Shown here in pieces: positions 6,464 to 6,498 of a DNA stretch of 6,498 nt; within the stretch, counting starts at the first letter, position 1; every line of letters begins with the position of its first letter. The notes under the pieces were generated by a model. It saw only the letters and a program-made list of their open reading frames with translations, did not search any database and was not told the DNA's origin. The stretch is from an uncultured Pseudomonadota bacterium (GTDB lineage: Bacteria; SAR324; NAC60-12). The stretch spans positions 1 through 6,498 of the forward strand of contig CAJXDX010000102.1 of assembly GCA_913052275.1 (NCBI GenBank). Direction: 5' to 3'. The position numbers and the translations under genes are program-made.

Positions 6464-6467
6464 ATGA
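6435..6467 (+). other. Possible 10-codon leader ORF overlapping the qmoC start
   Basis: ATG at 6435 opens MERIKIRKIR and stops at TGA 6465-6467, which overlaps the qmoC ATG (6464-6466) as ATGA. The peptide is very basic (five K/R in ten residues). No ribosome site precedes it. The layout mirrors the leader ORF before qmoA; it may be chance. Confidence 0.15.
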
Positions 6468-6498
6468 CAGGACGAGTAACAATTGATGCGGACCTGAA
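6464..6498 (+). CDS. qmoC: Start of QmoC, membrane subunit of the Qmo complex (partial, cut by window end)
   Basis: Only 11 complete codons are present, reading MTGRVTIDADL. Known QmoC proteins start similarly, with a short strand of the form RVxxDL before the ferredoxin-like [4Fe-4S] domain, and qmoC follows qmoB in this operon type. QmoC combines an HdrC-like iron-sulfur domain with an HdrE-like haem b membrane domain that reacts with menaquinol; neither domain is visible here. The ATG is chosen because it alone gives this N-terminus. Identification rests on position plus a short resemblance. Confidence 0.75.
   Translation, partial: MTGRVTIDADL

Noticed and set aside
1..6498. CRISPR array, insertion sequence, tRNA or rRNA
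   Set aside because: No regularly spaced repeats, transposase frame or terminal inverted repeats, tRNA cloverleaf or rRNA sequence was seen.

Overview
The window holds the core of a dissimilatory sulfate-reduction locus, all on the plus strand, in the order aprB - aprA - qmoA - qmoB - (start of qmoC). The AprA and AprB sequences belong to the reductive APS reductase family and are paired with a QmoABC electron-transfer complex. This gene order is typical of sulfate-reducing bacteria of the Desulfobacterota (former Deltaproteobacteria). Residue choices in AprA resemble that group, from memory, more than Archaeoglobus, but the genus cannot be named. Base composition looks moderate in the genes and distinctly A+T-rich between them, and two of the five starts are TTG.

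Layout. Bases 1-280 are non-coding leader with a near-direct repeat (103-124 and 215-236), an imperfect palindrome and a strong ribosome site before aprB. aprB (281-748) and aprA (795-2768, TTG start) lie 46 nt apart. A 207-nt gap (2769-2975) follows, with a weak terminator-like hairpin, a 14-bp palindrome and a 15-codon leader ORF. qmoA (2976-4229, TTG start) and qmoB (4233-6389) are 3 nt apart. A 74-nt gap (6390-6463) precedes the first 11 codons of qmoC, which is cut by the window end.

How the genes work together. AprBA reduces adenosine-5'-phosphosulfate (APS) to sulfite and AMP in the cytoplasm. AprA holds FAD and the substrate, and AprB wires in electrons through two [4Fe-4S] clusters. 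QmoABC takes electrons from membrane menaquinol (through QmoC) and passes them to AprBA through the HdrA-like flavoproteins QmoA and QmoB. Sulfate adenylyltransferase (sat), which makes APS, is not in the window.

This is a known pathway, not a new system. The points worth a second look are the HdrA-like cysteine set kept in QmoB, the cysteine-rich insert of QmoA, short leader ORFs whose stop codons overlap the starts of qmoA and qmoC, and sequence words shared in order between the aprB leader and the aprA-qmoA gap.
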